64,000 nucleotides of DNA from Streptomyces sp. NBC_01788 (GCF_035917575.1 NZ_CP109090.1:3844001-3908000); one strand, 5' to 3'. Counted from the first letter of the stretch, positions 8,914 to 16,816 are shown. Program-made: numbers and translations. The notes: generated by a model not told the origin, from the letters alone.

Positions 8914-9738
8914 TCAGCCGCTGTTCGTTTCGGCGCCGGTGGCGAGCTCAGGACGGAGGATGGCCATCACCTCGGTCAGCCGTTTGCCGCTGACCGTGTG
9001 CCCCTTGGCTCGTATGGCCTGCTGGACGATGTCCCGGTTCAGCCTGTTCTTCTCTGCCGCGGCGATTCGCCCGATCTCGGCGAGCTCCTCGACCGTTGCG
9101 CTGGCCGGACGGCCACCGCGTGACTTGCCCACCGGTTGTGGCAGTGGTTCCGACCGCTGGACGGTGGGCGCCGGTCGCTCAGTCGTCCGGCTGGGCCGAG
9201 CGGAAGGGGTGGCCGGTGGTTCGTACGCTTGGACGGGAACGGGGTTCGGTTGGTCGGCGGGCTGGTCGACGAGCTGGTGTACCTGTCGCATCAGGACACC
9301 GAAGGCCAGCAGTGCGGCGGCCGGTGGTACGGCGGCGACCACATAGTCGAGCGGGGGCACCGGTCCGGCGTGGTCCGTACCGCTGACCCCGGCCACGTTG
9401 AGGGCGATGGAGCCAACCGAGCCGGTGGCCGTGAGTGCGATGGCCCAGCCGTCGGTGACCCGGCGCAGTCCCGCGCGGAGCATGAGGAGCTCACCGGCGA
9501 CGATGAACGCGTCCAGGGTCGCCGGCCAGGCCCATTGGCGTGTGGCTGAGTTGCCCAGCCCGTGCTGCCCGGCGACCTCGGCAAGGTGGGCATACGACAG
9601 CCAGAACCCGCCGGCGGTGAGGAGCACGATGACGACTCCTGCGGCGGCGAGCGCGTACCGCTCGATGGCCTGCTTGGTCGCCGCCGGCCGCCCTTGGCCG
9701 AGCCTGTGGCGCTGCGTGGGGGTCGTGGGGTGGGTCAA
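8914..9738 (-). CDS. DUF2637 membrane protein with C-terminal DNA-binding-like domain
   Basis: 274 residues. The N-terminal half has four membrane segments (about residues 28-50, 70-90, 99-117 and 130-150) with 'QWAWPATLDAFIVAGELLMLRAG', the pattern of the DUF2637 family found on actinomycete conjugative elements and related to Spd spread proteins. A Pro-rich linker follows. The last 70 residues ('RGGRPASATVEELAEIGRIAAAEKNRLNRDIVQQAIRAKG') look like a small helix-turn-helix of the kind seen in replication or partition regulators. The likely role is at the membrane during transfer or spread in mycelium, but this is inferred from family and context. It is transcribed towards the mobilization genes and preceded by the repeat-rich gap. 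Confidence 0.8.
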   Translation of the reverse strand: MTHPTTPTQRHRLGQGRPAATKQAIERYALAAAGVVIVLLTAGGFWLSYAHLAEVAGQHGLGNSATRQWAWPATLDAFIVAGELLMLRAGLRRVTDGWAIALTATGSVGSIALNVAGVSGTDHAGPVPPLDYVVAAVPPAAALLAFGVLMRQVHQLVDQPADQPNPVPVQAYEPPATPSARPSRTTERPAPTVQRSEPLPQPVGKSRGGRPASATVEELAEIGRIAAAEKNRLNRDIVQQAIRAKGHTVSGKRLTEVMAILRPELATGAETNSG

Positions 9739-10159
9739 GCGGGATACTCCTGCGGTGGTGTCGGATGATCCGTCTTTGCCGTCTTGGCCGTTGCAAGCCC
9801 AGGTCAGGGCGGGTACGGCAGTCGCCTCGGCCTTCCGTCCCGGAGGCGTGGCGGAGCCGTCTTCGGCCCTGCTGCTACCTGGCGACAGCTCGCCGCCAAG
9901 CGACTTTCCGCGTGCTCCCTGTCTGCTGGGACGGCGCTTTTATGTCTTGCCGTCCCGGTTGGCAGACCTGCGACCTGCGGTAATACGGCGGGGACGCCCG
10001 GGACGGCACAAGACGGGTCTCGGCGGCGTCCAGTCGGAGGCAACCCGGTCCTCGTGATCGCGTTGCCGTCTTGCCCCCAGTTGCCGTCTTGTTCGCACGC
10101 CCTCTGACCTGCGGGATCACGGCAGGGACGGTAGGGACGGCCACCGGGGGATGCGGGGC
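9739..10159. repeat. Iteron-like repeat region between DUF2637 and DUF3631 genes
   Basis: No credible gene. TTGCCGTCTTG occurs at 9776-9786, 10063-10073 and 10081-10091, the last two exactly 18 bp apart, and diverged versions lie near 9952 and 10003. A 35-bp imperfect repeat beginning GACCTGCGG and ending GGGACGG occurs at 9972-10006 and 10106-10140. The density of directly repeated short units just downstream of a replication-type ATPase gene suggests a replication origin or a regulatory array. Confidence 0.5.
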
Positions 10160-11410
10160 TCAGACCGCCGTAGGGGCGGGTTCGGCGTCCAGCGGGTGGA
10201 CAGTGGGGCAGTAGCGCCGCCACGCGTCGAGGAACTTGTTGCGCATGTAGCCCTTGCGCTGGGTGCCGTCGGCGAGGCGGACGTTGCCCGGCCTGATGTC
10301 GAACTGCCGCAGCATGTCCGCCAGGTTTCGGGAAGTCAGCCCATTGCGTCCCCATTCCACCCAGGGGCTCTCGGCGTTCTGCCGCAGATGGTGCAGCAGC
10401 TCGTCCGTGGAGAGACTGTCGACCTCCCGTTGGGCGAAGAAGATCCGGCGGATGTCGGCCAGGATCCGTGCCCCGCCGGGCTGCTCCTCCTCCACCTCGA
10501 ACTCGGAGGCGACCATCCGTGAGCATGCCTCGCGGGTGCGACGGGGCCAGGGCCCGGCGGCGAGGTCGGCGACAATCACCATGGGCTCCCAGGTGTCGGC
10601 GGCCCGGTCCTCCACCGGCATCTCCGGCTCCAGGTCCGCTGCCTCGTCCAGCAGCGGGCGGGCCCAGGCGGCGATCCGATCGCGCACGTCGTGGAGGGCC
10701 GGGGTGTCCCGGCGGGAGCGGAAGGGCTTGACGTGCTCGCCCTCTGCCCGGCGGCGCATACGGATGACCACCGACCGGTCCATGATCGTGTCGGGCAGGT
10801 CACCGATCCCGGCGAGGGCGGCCATTGCGAAGGTGGCGAACCGGTGCGGAGTGTGGTCGTTGCCGACGACCCGTGTGACGTAGCGGTTGCGCTGGTGGCC
10901 GGCGTTGAGCAGGCCGCGCATCTCCTCGTTCTTCTCCGCCATCTTCGGCGTACCGAAGATGGTGTCCGCCTCGTCCACCAGGAGCGTGGGCGGCTCCTCG
11001 GTGATCGACCGGAAAACCGCAGCCGGTGTGGTGTTGATGGTGAGCATGGGCTCGTGGACCGTCTCGGTCAGCACATCCAGCAACCGCGACTTACCGCAAC
11101 GCTTCGCCGGCCCCACCACCGCCAGACGCGGCGCGTGCTGCCACGCGGGCTGCAGATGCGTCGCCACCACCCACAGCGTCACGGCGTCCAGTGCCTCCGG
11201 CGAGGGCAGGATCACGAACTTCGCTATCTGCTCACGCAGTTCGTCCAGCAGCGCCGAGCCGATGGTCGGCTCTGGATCCGGCGCCAGCGTCTCGGCCGGC
11301 GCAGCGTGCTCGGGTTCGCCCTGGTCGGGCTTGCCCGGCCCCGCGACCGGCGGACAAGCGGCGGCTGCGGGTGTCGGTGCGGAATAGGGCGCGGGGTTCT
11401 CGGGTTGCAC
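10160..11410 (-). CDS. DUF3631 ATPase, probable replication protein of the element
   Basis: 416 residues from a GTG preceded by AGAGGAG; the open frame runs 114 codons further upstream, but through the xis gene and the operator region, so that extension is rejected. A Pro/Ala-rich N-terminus (1-50) is followed by a P-loop, GPAKRCGKS (100-108), Walker B LLVDEAD (143-149), 'NAGHQRN', and a sensor-like 'DRSVVIRMRRR'. The C-terminal third is the DUF3631 domain with a winged-helix-like end ('GLTSRNLADMLRQFDI...GYMRNKFLDAWRRY'). Proteins of this family lie beside integrases on actinobacterial elements and are thought to act in replication. Two hairpins and three operators precede the gene. Confidence 0.82.
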   Translation of the reverse strand: MQPENPAPYSAPTPAAAACPPVAGPGKPDQGEPEHAAPAETLAPDPEPTIGSALLDELREQIAKFVILPSPEALDAVTLWVVATHLQPAWQHAPRLAVVGPAKRCGKSRLLDVLTETVHEPMLTINTTPAAVFRSITEEPPTLLVDEADTIFGTPKMAEKNEEMRGLLNAGHQRNRYVTRVVGNDHTPHRFATFAMAALAGIGDLPDTIMDRSVVIRMRRRAEGEHVKPFRSRRDTPALHDVRDRIAAWARPLLDEAADLEPEMPVEDRAADTWEPMVIVADLAAGPWPRRTREACSRMVASEFEVEEEQPGGARILADIRRIFFAQREVDSLSTDELLHHLRQNAESPWVEWGRNGLTSRNLADMLRQFDIRPGNVRLADGTQRKGYMRNKFLDAWRRYCPTVHPLDAEPAPTAV

Positions 11411-11427
11411 CAGGTGGCTCCTCTTCT

Positions 11428-11457
11428 GCGGCGCCGGGCATGCAAGCCCGGCGCCGC
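11428..11457 (-). promoter_or_regulatory. Strong hairpin just upstream of the DUF3631 ribosome binding site
   Basis: A perfect 12-bp GC stem (GCGGCGCCGGGC) with a 6-nt loop ends about 4 nt before AGAGGAG. A second 10-bp stem lies at 11495-11520. There is no T-run, so translational or attenuation control is more likely than plain termination. Confidence 0.5.
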
Positions 11458-11526
11458 GGATCGTTCGTTGGATGCGGGCGACGGGGATTCCCAAGCCTCC
11501 GGCGTTGCCGCGCCGGAGGCTCGCCG

Positions 11527-11591
11527 TGTTCAGAGACTGAACACACGCTTTGTCCCGAAACGGGACGCTCGCTCTGTTCCCCGAGGGAACA
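11527..11591. promoter_or_regulatory. Three tandem 17-bp palindromic operators
   Basis: TGTTCAGAGACTGAACA (11527-11543) and TGTTCCCCGAGGGAACA (11575-11591) are perfect palindromes around a 3-bp core. TGTCCCGAAACGGGACG (11551-11567) is palindromic except for its outer base. Their centres are 11535, 11559 and 11583, spaced exactly 24 bp. They lie between the xis-like gene and the DUF3631 gene. A fourth copy of the same form overlaps the start codon of the XRE regulator, the likely binder. Confidence 0.65.
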
Positions 11592-11673
11592 CGGACAGTA
11601 CGTCCGCCCCCGGTAACAGTCCACCGTTTCTGTGTCAGCTCAGCGCAGAACCGTCCGCTACACTCCCGGCCCT

Positions 11674-11904
11674 TCACGCCGCCAGACCCAGCAACTCCAG
11701 CAGATCCGCGGTCACCACCCGGTAGGCGTTGCCCAGCCGCAGCACCTTGCACGGGTAGGCGCCCCGCTTCGCCAGCTCATATCCCTTGCTCCTCCCGAGA
11801 CCCAGCGCGCGGTTACCTGTGTCCAGGTCGACCGCCACAGGCAGAGCGAGCAGCTCATCTCGACTCATCCCCTTCGGCCGTCCGGCCGTCGCGTCGTCGC
11901 GCAT
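11674..11904 (-). CDS. Excisionase-like helix-turn-helix protein
   Basis: 76 residues. The core 'LPVAVDLDTGNRALGLGRSKGYELAKRGAYPCKVLRLGNAYRVVTADLLELLG' is a compact winged helix-turn-helix of the AlpA/Xis (HTH_17) type. 'GRSKGYELAKRG' is the recognition region and 'RVVTADLLELLG' the wing. Such proteins bend DNA to steer integrase towards excision or act as activators. The ATG has GGAAAGGAG at good spacing. It is divergent from the XRE regulator (about 96 bp apart) and lies upstream of the replication gene in the same direction. This matches the layout of actinomycete integrative elements. The exact role, excision or regulation, cannot be fixed from sequence. Confidence 0.8.
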   Translation of the reverse strand: MRDDATAGRPKGMSRDELLALPVAVDLDTGNRALGLGRSKGYELAKRGAYPCKVLRLGNAYRVVTADLLELLGLAA

Positions 11905-11991
11905 GCACCGCGCTCCTTTCCATGCAGCCCTCGGCGAACGCGGTCATCACATCCGTCTCCAGGCGTCTACAAACCAGGATGACGAAGCTAC

Positions 11992-12008
11992 TGTGTCTTC
12001 ATGACACA
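11992..12008. promoter_or_regulatory. Fourth 17-bp palindrome, covering the regulator start codon
   Basis: TGTGTCTTCATGACACA has 6-bp arms around TTCAT and the same outer TGT...ACA form and 17-bp length as the three upstream sites. The regulator's ATG (12001) lies inside it. No Shine-Dalgarno sequence precedes the ATG, so the mRNA may be leaderless; binding here would then block both transcription and translation. Confidence 0.55.
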
Positions 12009-12687
12009 ACGTGATTTTGATGATGGAAGTGGCGAGGACGACGTCCCCGAGTGGGCGGACCGGGTCAAGGCCAACGTGGCCGGCGAAGTGCGGCGCAGAA
12101 GGAAGGAGATGGGATGGAGCGCGCAGGAACTGGCGGACCGGTGCGAGGAACTCGGGCATCCCATACCGCGCAACGTGATCGCCAACATGGAGTCCGGCCG
12201 ACGGGCCAACCTCCCCCTCGTGGACGTGATGGCCCTGGCCGCCGCCCTGGAGACGTACCCGGTCTGCCTGATCTTCCCGGTCGGCTACGTCGAAAAGACC
12301 CAGGAACTCCCCTTCCAGCACCTCGTGCCTACCTGGGACGCCCTGCGCCGCTTCACCGGCGAGGAGGACGTGCCCGGCTACGACGCGGGCCTGGTCCCCG
12401 ACTTCGAGCTACACGCCAGCCTCGTCCGCACCGCTCTCGCCGCGCTCGAAGAGGAAGAACGCGCCCGGTTCGCGGCCAAGACGGCCACCGGCCGCGCCGA
12501 GAAGGAAGAGGCCGAGCGCCAGCGGACCAAGTACGCCGACCAGGCCATCTCCGCCAAATACAGGCTCCGCTACCTCCGCCGCGACCTCCGCAAAGAGGAG
12601 GCCATCCCACCCGATCTGCCGCCCGCACTGGGCGATGTCGACCCACCCGAACCCGATCCCGACACCACCTCGGAGGAACGCCTTTGA
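12001..12687 (+). CDS. XRE-family transcriptional regulator of the integrative element
   Basis: 228 residues. A Cro/C1-type helix-turn-helix spans about residues 24-75: 'VRRRRKEMGWSAQELADRCEEL...IPRNVIANMESGRRA'. The middle carries 'DVMALAAALETYPVCLIFPV', as in many actinobacterial XRE regulators. The last 80 residues form a charged coiled coil rich in Glu, Arg and Lys, probably for oligomerization. The start ATG lies inside a palindrome and lacks a ribosome site. The stop codon overlaps the TTG start of the integrase, so both are made from one transcript. It most likely controls the integrase and the divergent xis/replication genes through the shared palindromes; that link is inferred. Confidence 0.85.
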   Translation: MTQRDFDDGSGEDDVPEWADRVKANVAGEVRRRRKEMGWSAQELADRCEELGHPIPRNVIANMESGRRANLPLVDVMALAAALETYPVCLIFPVGYVEKTQELPFQHLVPTWDALRRFTGEEDVPGYDAGLVPDFELHASLVRTALAALEEEERARFAAKTATGRAEKEEAERQRTKYADQAISAKYRLRYLRRDLRKEEAIPPDLPPALGDVDPPEPDPDTTSEERL

Positions 12688-14321
12688 AGGGCTCCACCCA
12701 CCGGCGCTGCTACTGCCGCGACCCCCACACGGGCAAGCCGCTCGGCAAGAACTGCCCCAAGCTCTCCAGCCGCAAGCACGGCTCATACTCCATACGCCAA
12801 GAGCTCCCAGCCCGCGAGGACGGCACCCGCCGCTCTTTCAGCCGCGCCGGCTATGAGTCCCTGAAGGACGCTCAGGCGGACCTCGACCACGTACGCTCCC
12901 TGCTCGCCCTGACGGAAAAGGACGACCCCGACAGCCTCCAGCGCCTCGTCACCATGCTGGAGGAGGTCGCAGCCGAGAAGACCCCGCTGCCGGCCATCGA
13001 GGAGACCCGACGCCGCCTCAGGGCGGGCCTGGCCCTCCGTGGCAGCCTCACCGTCGGCGAGTGGCTCGACCAGTGGTTCGCCGCGAAAAAGCGCCGCAAG
13101 ACCACGCTCAACGCCTACGCCTCTCACATACGCGTTCACCTGAAACCGCGCATCGGCCATGTACGCCTCGACCGGCTCAACGTCGGCCACCTGGTGGAGA
13201 TGTTCGACGCGATCGCCGACGAGAACGAGGTCATCGCGGCGGAGAACGAGGCCCGCCGCGAGCAGATCGCCCGCTGCAAGCCGAGCAAGCCCGGCCGTCC
13301 CGTAGGAGCCGAGCGAAAGCTGCTCGCGGTCGAGCGGGCCAAGCTGGCGGAGATGAAACCGTTCCGGAAGATCACTGGCCCGGCCACGCGGCAGGCGATC
13401 CGCCGCACCCTGCGCGCGGCACTGAACTCCGCGATCGCCCAGCAGCTCGTCACCTTCAACCCGGCGTCACACGTCGAGTTGGAGTCGGGCAAGCGCCCGA
13501 AGCCCCTCCTCTGGACCGATGAGCGGGTACAGCGCTGGCGCGAGACCGGAGAGATCCCAGGTCCGGTCATGGTCTGGACTCCGCAGCAGTTCGGCACCTT
13601 CCTCGACGCCGCCGAGGGCGACCGGCTGTACGCGATCTTCCACCTCATGGGCACCCGCGGCCTACGTCGCGGCGAGGCGGTCGGCCAGGACTGGCACGAG
13701 ATAGCCCTCGGCGCCGGCCTCATCACCCCGGCCAAGGAGATCGTGGTCGACGGCTGGGACCCCTACGAGTCCGAGCCGAAGACGGACGGCAGCGCGAACA
13801 CGATCGCGCTCGACAGCATGAACATCGCCGTGCTGCGCGACCACCAGGCCCGTCAGGACAAGGAGCGCTCGGACTGGGGCGGCGCCTGGCAGAACACGGG
13901 CAAAGTCTTCACTAAGGAGGACGGCTCCTGGCTCCACCCCGAAACGGTCTCGGAGACCTTCCGCCGCATCCTCGCCACGACCGACCTGCCGCCCATCACC
14001 CTGCGGGACCTGCGCCACGTGGCCGCGACGCTCACGCACGGAGGCGGCGGCGACATCCACACGGTGAAGGAGACGCTCCGGCACTCCACCATCACGCTGA
14101 CGTCGGACACGTACACGAGTCTGCTCCCCGAGCTGGACCGTGAGATCGCCGAGAAGGCAGCGAAGCTGATCCCTCGGTCTCGTCCGGCAGCTGCCAAACC
14201 GTCCGCCTCGTCCCCAGCCGATCCGCAGGACACAGGCGCATCCGCTCACGCATCGCTCACGCAAGAGCCGGAAAACGAGACAGCGCCCGAGCCGACCGAA
14301 GTCGACCCGAGCGCTGCGTAG
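12684..14321 (+). CDS. int: Tyrosine-type site-specific integrase
   Basis: 545 residues from a TTG that overlaps the regulator stop and has GGAGG upstream. Longer in-frame upstream sequence overlaps the regulator and is not used. The N-terminus has a small Cys-containing basic segment ('RRCYCRDPHTGKPLGKNCPKL'). A SAM-like core-binding domain (about 115-280) is interrupted by a charged insertion. The catalytic domain has Arg in 'MGTRGLRRGEA', Arg444 in 'RDLRH', His467 in 'LRHSTI' and Tyr477 in 'TSDTY'. The usual box II His (HxxR) is Arg441 here. A Pro/Ser tail follows. It sits 35 bp from the 3' end of tRNA-Lys, its likely target. Cleavage and joining at att sites would integrate the element. 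Confidence 0.93.
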   Translation: MKGSTHRRCYCRDPHTGKPLGKNCPKLSSRKHGSYSIRQELPAREDGTRRSFSRAGYESLKDAQADLDHVRSLLALTEKDDPDSLQRLVTMLEEVAAEKTPLPAIEETRRRLRAGLALRGSLTVGEWLDQWFAAKKRRKTTLNAYASHIRVHLKPRIGHVRLDRLNVGHLVEMFDAIADENEVIAAENEARREQIARCKPSKPGRPVGAERKLLAVERAKLAEMKPFRKITGPATRQAIRRTLRAALNSAIAQQLVTFNPASHVELESGKRPKPLLWTDERVQRWRETGEIPGPVMVWTPQQFGTFLDAAEGDRLYAIFHLMGTRGLRRGEAVGQDWHEIALGAGLITPAKEIVVDGWDPYESEPKTDGSANTIALDSMNIAVLRDHQARQDKERSDWGGAWQNTGKVFTKEDGSWLHPETVSETFRRILATTDLPPITLRDLRHVAATLTHGGGGDIHTVKETLRHSTITLTSDTYTSLLPELDREIAEKAAKLIPRSRPAAAKPSASSPADPQDTGASAHASLTQEPENETAPEPTEVDPSAA

Positions 14322-14355
14322 CAGGTCAGAGAGGGTGAACCCTCCCCTGCCGCTG

Positions 14356-14428
14356 TAGGCCCTGTGGGACTCGAACCCACAACCAATGGATTAAAAGTCC
14401 ACTGCTCTGCCAATTGAGCTAAGGGCCC
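14356..14428 (-). tRNA. tRNA-Lys (TTT anticodon); probable integration site
   Basis: Complete cloverleaf on the minus strand: GGGCCCT acceptor, D-stem GCTC/GAGC, anticodon loop CTTTTAA giving TTT, T-loop TTCGAGT. The last acceptor pair is G-U, and CCA is not encoded. The 3' end faces the integrase gene 35 bp away, the usual position of an attachment site. The attL/attR core should include the T-arm and acceptor 3' strand. No second copy of this core was found to the left in the window. Confidence 0.95.
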
Positions 14429-14574
14429 GGGCGATGTTGCCTACCCGAGCATAGCGGGACGAGGGCCCGTCGCCGATCGGGTATCGGGGGTGCCAGGCCG
14501 GAAGTTCGGCGTGATCGGTGGTGACCGGGTGACGGCCGGGGTCAGAAGATCCCCTTTTGGCTTGCTCGAAAAGC

Positions 14575-14612
14575 CGCAGGGCCCGTACGACGGGAGTCGT
14601 ACGGGCCCTGCG
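14575..14612 (-). terminator. Rho-independent terminator of the DEAD-box helicase gene
   Basis: A 17-bp GC-rich stem with a 4-nt loop, followed on the minus strand by GGCTTTTC, lies just after the helicase stop codon. Confidence 0.85.
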
Positions 14613-14629
14613 AGTGAATTCACCCGGCG

Positions 14630-16816
14630 TCAGCCGTTGCGCTTCCAGCGCGGCTTGTCGTCGCGGCGGCCGAAGGAACCGCCGCTGCCGCCGCTGCGGT
14701 GGTCGTCACGGCGGCCATAGGGGCGCTCGTGGCCGCCGGAGCGGAAGCCGGGGCGGTCGCCCTGGCGGTCGCGGTTGAACGGGCGGTCGCTGCCGCGGTG
14801 CCCGCCGCGCTCGTCGCGCCGGGCCGGGCGGTCGTCCCGGCGGAAGCCGCCACGGTCGTCACGGCGGTCGTCACGGCGGTCGTCACGACGGTCGAACGAG
14901 CCGCGGTCGTCACGACGGTCGAAGGAACGGGGCGCACGGTCCCGGTCGCGGTTGAAGCCGCCCCGGTCGTCACGCCGCTCGAAGGAACGGCCACCACGGT
15001 CGCCCCGGTCACCGCGGTCGTCACGGCGGACGCCGCGGTCGTCACGGCGCTCGAAGCCGCGGTCACGGTCGCGGTCGCGGTCGAAGGAACGGCCACCGCG
15101 GTCGCCCCGGTCGTCACGGCGGAAGCCGCCCCGATCGCCGCGGTCACGGTCGCGGTCACGGTTGAAGCCGCCGCGGTCGTCACGACGGTCGAAGGAACGG
15201 GGCGCACGGTCCCGGTCGCGGTTGAAGCCGCCCCGGTCGTCACGCCGCTCACGCCGGTCGTACGACGACGGGGCCGCCGTACGCTCCTCGCGCTCCTCGC
15301 GCTCGGCGCCCTCTTCCCGGTCGATGCGCTCGATGTCCCGGGCCGCCGGCTGCTCCGGCACCGACACCTCGGCCACCGCCTGCTCACCGGCCACCGCGTC
15401 CGAACCCTCGGACGTCACGGTCTCGCCGCGCTCCCGGGCGAGGCGGGCGACCAGCCGGTCGGCCTCGTCGCGCAGCTCGGCCGCACGCCGCTGCGCGCGC
15501 TCCAGCTGCTTGGCGAGGTGGGTGACCTCACGCTCGGCCAGCTGGGCCGCGGTGCCCGCGGACTCGGCCTGCACCTCGGTCATCGACCGGGCGCCCGTGA
15601 TCTCGGCGACCTCCGGGTCGAAGGCCGCGCCGCCCTGGATGATGTGGCGCGAGGCGTCCACGCCCGCGTCCTCCATCAGGCGGAAGATCTGACGCCGCTG
15701 GTGCGGCAGGGACAGCGAGACCACCGAGCCCGTGCGGCCCGCGCGGGCCGTACGGCCGGCCCGGTGCAGGTAGTCCTTGTGGTCGCCGGCCGGGTCCACG
15801 TTCAGCACCAGGTCGATGCCGTCGACGTGGATGCCGCGGGCGGCGACGTCGGTGGCGACCAGGACGTTGACGTACCCGTCCTTGAAGTCCGCCAGGGTGC
15901 GGGTGCGGGCGCCCTGCGTCATGCCGCCGTGCAGCGCCTCGGCCTTCGCGCCGGCCTCGCGCAGCTGCTCGGCCACGCGGTCGGCGCCGAGCTGGGTGCG
16001 CACGAAGATGATGGTGCGGCCCTTGCGGGAGGCAATGGCCGCGGTGACCGGCGCCTTGTCCTTGGGCTTCACGATCAGGATGTGGTGCGACATGGTCGTC
16101 ACCGCGCCCTGCGCCGCGTCGACCTCGTGGCTGACCGGGTCGGTCAGGTACCGGTCGACGAGGGTCTTGATCTCGTTCTCCATCGTCGCGGAGAACAGCA
16201 TCCGCTGACCGCCCGCCGGAACCTGGTCGAGCAGCTCGGTGACCTCGGGCAGGAAGCCCAGGTCGGACATCTGGTCGGCCTCGTCCAGGACCGTGATCCG
16301 CACGTCCTCCAGGGAGCAGGCGCCGCGGTTGATGAGGTCGCGCAGCCGGCCCGGCGTGGCGACCAGGATGTCTACGCCCTTCTCCAGGGCGTAGATCTGG
16401 TTGCCCATGGAGGTGCCGCCGCACACGACCTTCATGCGCAGGCCGACGACGTCGCCGTAGGGCTGGAGGGCGTCGGCCACCTGCATGGCCAGCTCACGGG
16501 TCGGGGTGAGGATGACCGCACGCGGCCGCTTCCGCTCGGTGCGTCCGCCGGCCAGCGTGGCCAGGGTCGGCAGACCGAAGGAGAGGGTCTTGCCGGAGCC
16601 GGTGCGGCCCCGGCCCAGGATGTCCTTCCCGGCCAGGGCGTCCGGGATGGTCGCGGCCTGGATCGGGAAAGGCGTGGTCACGCCGTTCTGCGCGAGCTTG
16701 CGGACGACGCCCTCGGGCAGGCCGAGGTCCGCGAAGGTGATCTCCGGGGCCTCGTTGTTCTCGGGAGCGTCGTCGGCGTTCTCGGGCACGACGACGTGAT
16801 CAGTGGAAATGGACAT
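14630..16816 (-). CDS. DEAD-box ATP-dependent RNA helicase
   Basis: 728 residues from the ATG at 16816 (start 'MSISTDHVVV'); the open frame continues 46 codons upstream, but without family similarity. All motifs are present: a Q-motif region ('ITFADLGLPEGVV'), GRTGSGKT, PTRELAMQ, TPGR, VLDEADQMSDLGF, FSATM, 'VATDVAARGIHVDGIDLVLN' and HRAGRTARAGRTG. A Glu/Ala coiled stretch follows the core. The last 200 residues are a low-complexity tail of 'RDDRGGF' and 'RDRDR' units, typical of RNA-binding tails in actinobacterial RhlE/CshA-type helicases. It likely remodels structured RNA, perhaps in ribosome assembly or cold adaptation. It is monocistronic, with its own terminator. Confidence 0.95.
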   Translation of the reverse strand: MSISTDHVVVPENADDAPENNEAPEITFADLGLPEGVVRKLAQNGVTTPFPIQAATIPDALAGKDILGRGRTGSGKTLSFGLPTLATLAGGRTERKRPRAVILTPTRELAMQVADALQPYGDVVGLRMKVVCGGTSMGNQIYALEKGVDILVATPGRLRDLINRGACSLEDVRITVLDEADQMSDLGFLPEVTELLDQVPAGGQRMLFSATMENEIKTLVDRYLTDPVSHEVDAAQGAVTTMSHHILIVKPKDKAPVTAAIASRKGRTIIFVRTQLGADRVAEQLREAGAKAEALHGGMTQGARTRTLADFKDGYVNVLVATDVAARGIHVDGIDLVLNVDPAGDHKDYLHRAGRTARAGRTGSVVSLSLPHQRRQIFRLMEDAGVDASRHIIQGGAAFDPEVAEITGARSMTEVQAESAGTAAQLAEREVTHLAKQLERAQRRAAELRDEADRLVARLARERGETVTSEGSDAVAGEQAVAEVSVPEQPAARDIERIDREEGAEREEREERTAAPSSYDRRERRDDRGGFNRDRDRAPRSFDRRDDRGGFNRDRDRDRGDRGGFRRDDRGDRGGRSFDRDRDRDRGFERRDDRGVRRDDRGDRGDRGGRSFERRDDRGGFNRDRDRAPRSFDRRDDRGSFDRRDDRRDDRRDDRGGFRRDDRPARRDERGGHRGSDRPFNRDRQGDRPGFRSGGHERPYGRRDDHRSGGSGGSFGRRDDKPRWKRNG
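14901..15250. repeat. Direct repeats in the helicase tail coding region
   Basis: An 80-bp segment at 14901-14980 recurs without visible change at 15171-15250 in the same orientation, 270 bp apart. The intervening sequence is made of shorter related units encoding Arg-Asp-Arg-Gly blocks. Such identity suggests recent duplication and length variation. Confidence 0.75.

Noticed and set aside
12051..12683. N-terminal extension of the integrase frame through the regulator gene
   Set aside because: The extension is Arg/Pro/Gly-rich shadow of the regulator; the TTG at 12684 has a ribosome binding site and gives a normal integrase N-terminus.
1..14300. A second tRNA-Lys 3' end as left attachment site
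   Set aside because: I looked for the T-arm sequence in the same orientation and found no match; the reading was by eye, so a short or diverged core could be missed.
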